The notes below the pieces were generated by a model. It made no database searches. It worked only from the letters and a program-made list of their open reading frames with translations, and was not told where the DNA came from. The position numbers and the translations under genes were made by a program. Of a DNA stretch of 64,000 bases, positions 63,478 to 64,000 are shown one piece after another (within the stretch, counting starts at the first letter, position 1; every line of letters starts with the position of its first letter). The DNA lies in the NCBI GenBank assembly GCA_000231825.2, contig JH720323.1:868818-932817 (forward strand), in the 5' to 3' direction. This DNA is from Tetrahymena elliotti 4EA (lineage: Eukaryota > Ciliophora > Oligohymenophorea > Hymenostomatida > Tetrahymenidae).

Positions 63478-64000
63478 ATAACTAAAAAATATTAGACTAT
63501 TTGTTTCATAATTAAATTTATAAAATAAGTTACTGAATAAATATCAGGGTTTCTCATGTATAAGTTTTGCTAGTTTATATTTGGTGGAGAAAATATATTT
63601 GAGTTAGAGTTATATTGTTAAGCTTTTGCTATCAGTTTTTATTTCTCAAAATATTTGGGACGTGCTCCCTCAATATCATCTGTCCTTAATGACATATATA
63701 ATAAGTTTTATTTTAAGAATTAATATTTTTTTGCAGATTATTAAATTTACCAATAAATTTGATAATATAATTCTAATAATTAATGTAAAACAAAGAGTTA
63801 TAACTTATATTTAATATAACTTTAGATAATAAATCATGTGTGATATCTTTTTTTTGGATATTTTTAACATTAATAATTAATCTTTAATTGCTCTACTCTA
63901 TACAGTCACCAATGAAATAAAATTGTTGTCAAAAGTTAAAAAATTTTTATTTTTTATATTAACATTAAAAATAAAAATCTTTAACAATTAATGTAACTAA
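63478..64000. other. Intergenic, A/T-rich, right edge
   Basis: Upstream flank of the preceding minus-strand gene. No gene was recognised before the window ends. Confidence 0.5.

Noticed and set aside
1..64000. CRISPR arrays, prokaryotic defence islands, transposase genes, telomeric CCCCAA tracts
   Set aside because: Looked for and not found; the window is ciliate chromosomal DNA with spliced genes.

Overview
This is a stretch of ciliate macronuclear-type DNA. It is extremely AT-rich, and its genes read through only if TAA and TAG mean glutamine and TGA is the only stop. Each closed gene model ends in TGA and has many in-frame TAA/TAG codons, often in Q/N-rich segments. Introns are GT-AG, mostly 49-75 nt with a strong cluster at 54-59 nt. 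Intergenic DNA is long and T/A-rich. Together these suggest Tetrahymena or a close oligohymenophorean relative (inference; no species marker was checked). Gene models were spliced by hand; where I say the spliced length is a multiple of three, that supports the model.

Layout. 1-1074 (+): 3' part of a Rho GDI. 1540-2179 (+): small two-TM protein with a lysine tail. 3007-6109 (-): PP2C phosphatase with a long N/Q-rich front. 7311-7616 (-): partial small gene. 8303-9301 (-): MSP (VAP-like) protein. 9302-14020: long gap with a GC-richer island of unknown nature at about 11940-12565. 14021-15247 (+): conserved-looking acidic protein. 15921-19606 (-): ankyrin-type protein. 20321-21152 (+): SDR close to 3-hydroxybutyrate dehydrogenase. 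22131-25462 (-): SH3 protein. 25973-26861 (-): centrin/calmodulin-like EF-hand protein. 27651-29015 (-): Q-rich coiled-coil protein. 31133-39342 (+): very large Rav1/DmX-like WD40 protein, a V-ATPase assembly factor. 40078-41326 (-): SF-assemblin. 41835-42360: decayed leucine-rich-repeat fragment. 44785-48875 (+): unrecognised multi-exon gene with a Q/P/Y-rich tail. 51666-54956 (-): Hsp110-type chaperone with a heat-shock element upstream. 56561-57427 (+): ELMO-domain protein. 57901-58227 (+): secreted cystatin. 59038-61635 (-): charged Q-rich protein. 61987-63477 (-): coiled-coil protein with an unidentified C-terminal domain.

The genes are individually transcribed, as expected for a eukaryote; there are no operons. 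Several fit the cytoskeleton, cilia and membrane traffic (SF-assemblin, centrin-like, Rho GDI, ELMO, MSP, SH3, RAVE), but I see no evidence that they form one system. I found no tRNA, rRNA, CRISPR array, intact transposon or telomeric repeat. The most interesting unexplained items are the GC island, the LRR relic and the unrecognised genes at 14021, 44785 and 61987.
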